From the NCBI GenBank assembly GCA_013397695.1, contig VYZI01000422.1, forward strand, positions 101,173 to 165,172: DNA of 64,000 nt, read 5' to 3'. The position numbers and the translations under genes were made by a program. How positions within the stretch are numbered: position 1 is the first letter of the stretch; each line of letters starts with the position of its first letter. Shown in pieces: positions 61,327 through 64,000 of this stretch. The stretch is from Centropus unirufus (Eukaryota > Chordata > Aves > Cuculiformes > Centropidae). The notes below the pieces were generated by a model. That model worked only from the letters and a program-made list of their open reading frames with translations. It was not told the origin of the DNA and searched no databases.

Positions 61327-64000
61327 TAGTTTATGTGACAGGGAAGCTGACTCCAAAACTACTGCTGATCCATGCATATTTGATAGGGTGTATTAAGTTC
61401 TGCTTAAACCACACAGGAGTAATTCTTTCTTAATAAGTCCTAGAATTCAAGGCAGAAACCTGGGAGCACTTAATCTCTTATTTAGGATAAGTTTAACAAA
61501 ACAGGGTACTAAAAATAATGCTGGGGCATGAATATCTGTGCAGGTTGTTCTCACAGATGTACCTGCATGCTCTAATCTCACCGTGCTCAGTCAAACTCTC
61601 TACCTTCAAATTGTTCACCATGACCAGTGTCCCCTCAGCCTTCTCAAAGGCACTCCAGAGTTGATTGGGTTGGTTTCATCCCCCCGTTTCTGCGGGTGAC
61701 ACGTGCTGAGTCACCCATTGAAGTTATACAACAATAAGGCATCTGCAAAATATGTTACAATGTTCTGTGCAGCAGGAGTTTTTGTACTGGAGAAAGAATT
61801 GCATATGATATACAGCACAATCTCTGAAGAAAAGATGGCTTTCCCTTTGCTTTATTTCAATAAACTGCGTGGACTTTATAGAAGCAAAGTTCCCTCAACA
61901 TCACATATTAAAACCAATTCATATGCAAAAGAGCAAAAATAAATATTATTTAAAAAATATACTGATATATTCTAAGAATATAGCTCAGTATTCCAAAGCT
62001 GTGATCCCAAAGTGAGGAACCTGAAGCAGAAGTGCTCCATCTCAGTCTCCTGGCCCCATTTACCCTCTCACCCATGTATCCCAGAGCACAGACCATGTGT
62101 CAACTAGGGAACAGTCTGTGGGCTGCACCAGGGAGCAGGCTGGAGGACCAGTCTGTCTGAATCCACTTGGCATCTCAGCTCATCCTTGGTATGTGGATAT
62201 AGGATTGCTCTAGGGAGGACTGAATGGCTTGGCAGATCCAGCAAAATAGGGAGTTTTCTGCAAAATGCATGCTTTCACATCTTTTGAATATCTTCCAATA
62301 TTATTTATATGCTTGAGTATATTTCTAGGTATATAGTACAGTCATGTGAGTTTGGGTACACTGACTTCCATGTACAATCCTGTATTTTACAACATCCTAG
62401 CTTGTCCATATCTAGTCAGACTTACTGAAAGGAGGGATTCACTTCTGCCAGCAGACCACAAGGATTAACTCAAATCCAACAATGGCAGGGTACCTCCCCC
62501 TACAACTATGAATAAAACAGCCCTGAATAACTTAATATGCAGAGGTCCTTCAGAAGGCAATGGTAGTTAAGAGGAACAAGACAGTGTTGGCTCCAATGGT
62601 GTCATTTGCAAGAAATAACCTTTTCGCCAATTAAACTTCAAATACTGAAATTTTTAAATTAAAGGAACTAGTTTCTCTGTTCTGCTTATTCAAGAAACCT
62701 ACCACATCTGTAAATTACATCCAGATTACGTGCATACCATTCTTTTGAATATACTTCTTAAAAAAAAAAATGAACAAGGAGTGGGAGAGTGAGGAAGAAT
62801 AAGCAGAAACTGAAAATGAGGAGAGAAACTGTGGCTTTGCCCTGTTCTGCTGCATTAAGCAAAAAATGTAACACAGGATTTTCTTGTGAAGTACGGTGCA
62901 TATCATTTGGTACAATCTCTGATAAGGCAGGTGATGACAACAATATGCCCTTTACGTCATCTGGACTGGACAGGGACTGCTAGGAACAGGAAAGCGACAA
63001 GTTCTTGATTTGCAAGCGCATGTGATGCTAATGCCATGAATTTTTGATCGAAGTTGCATGAATGGGGAAAACTCCTTTCAGATTCCATGGACGACTTTGC
63101 TTTTTGTATAGATTTCTCATCTGCCTGCATACCAAATTCAGAGCTGACATTGTGATGACTTCCAAAGCAGACATGTAATTTCTCTATCAGACTAATGTTC
63201 CCGTTGGAATGGAGTACTAGCAGCAGACTCCAGAAAGTTTGGGAAAACTATTCATATTTTATTTATTTATCTCTAGCAGTGACAGTAGAGCTCATTCTCC
63301 TCTCTGTTATAATCCTGTAAATTTAATTCTAATTGCCTTTATTAATAATGCAAATAAAGTAGTTTTCCTTATGGCCTTGGTCTTGACTTCAGTTTTAGAT
63401 GAGTGGAATGCTGTATCTGTGGAGAGTAGTCAGTGAGGCTATGAAAAGGTATCGGCTTTTTCTTGTGAAGAATTGACTGCAGGACTGGAGAGTAGCTTTG
63501 TGTTCATCAGTCCAATTCAGCCTCAGATTTACATACTAAGTGGAATCTTTTGCAGATTCTTAAGATGCCTGAAGAATTCATAAAACGTCCAAAATTTAAA
63601 TTTACTGAAGGATATAGTGTGCCCACATAAGATATTTACATTACTCAAGGGAAATTAAGGTAACGATAATGGAAGTTGGATAGTCTGCTACTTTTACTAA
63701 GCTTACTTTGGTTTTGAATCAATTCTATTCTTACCAAGTATGGCATCTTATTTTCAACTATATATTTGAAGGAAACAAGACATTTCCATTAATCTTTGGA
63801 ATGCATGGAAAGTACATGAACAAAATAGTAGAAGGGTTAGGAAATATTCTTTTCATCCTTTCTTTTCTGTGTTTTTGACAGCAAGAGGATGATCCCTCCT
63901 TCCCATTGACATTGTTGGATGAACCCTTTACAAAGGCCACTTCTGTTTTAATAGGGACTGAGTGATATGGCCAAGCATGACAGTTTACTCCCTGCCAAGT
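61327..64000. other. non-coding stretch without a recognised gene
   Basis: AT-rich sequence with only short chance frames; AATAAA hexamers near 61858 and 61939 have no exon upstream that I can support. No mobile element or RNA gene was recognised up to the window end. Confidence 0.65.

Noticed and set aside
1..64000. Structural RNA genes, endogenous retroviral sequence, CRISPR arrays
   Set aside because: I looked for tRNA, U6, 5S, 7SK-like signatures, retroviral LTR or polymerase motifs and regularly spaced direct repeats, and recognised none. Weak or diverged copies could be missed by eye.

Overview
The window is vertebrate nuclear DNA, almost certainly from a bird. The main evidence is three recognisable CR1 LINE (chicken repeat 1) fragments, including a 3' end of the avian type at 61208-61326. 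Other retroelements are scarce, base composition is moderate, CpG is strongly depleted outside one short island, and there are no dense open reading frames. Nothing in it looks prokaryotic, organellar or viral.

I recognise no protein-coding gene. The longest open frames (194 codons at 56576-57160, 176 codons at 55388-55918) lie in locally GC-richer DNA, match no family I know, and are within what chance would give. The window therefore reads as intergenic DNA or the inside of a very large intron. A handful of exon-like intervals (good branch point, pyrimidine tract, AG, then a GT donor or a stop plus AATAAA) are listed at low confidence; they are candidates for untranslated, alternative or lncRNA exons. 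The most suggestive are a 22-nt microexon-like interval at 21660-21681 and a possible 3'-terminal pair at 47436-47493 and 48724-49209.

Layout: 1-3336 featureless; 3337-3608 a 272-nt polypurine tract; 3900-4130 a small CpG-rich island with a NotI site; 4131-15313 featureless apart from exon-like intervals; 15314-15370 a GGGAGA array; 15371-34700 mostly unique sequence with short hairpins, a palindrome and enhancer-like AT-rich segments; 34702-35096 a minus-strand CR1 reverse-transcriptase fragment; 38880-39070 a doubtful very old CR1 piece; 40281-40580, 32880-33250 and 52860-52960 segments that look like conserved non-coding DNA; 54275-54848 an old CR1 3' end; 58879-59707 a striking inverted repeat with two 131/132-nt arms at about 98% identity around a 566-bp spacer; 61208-61326 a younger CR1 3' end.

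The inverted repeat is the clearest structure not explained by ordinary annotation: a recent, local, inverted duplication that would fold into a long hairpin if transcribed. All conservation statements are inference, because no alignment could be run.
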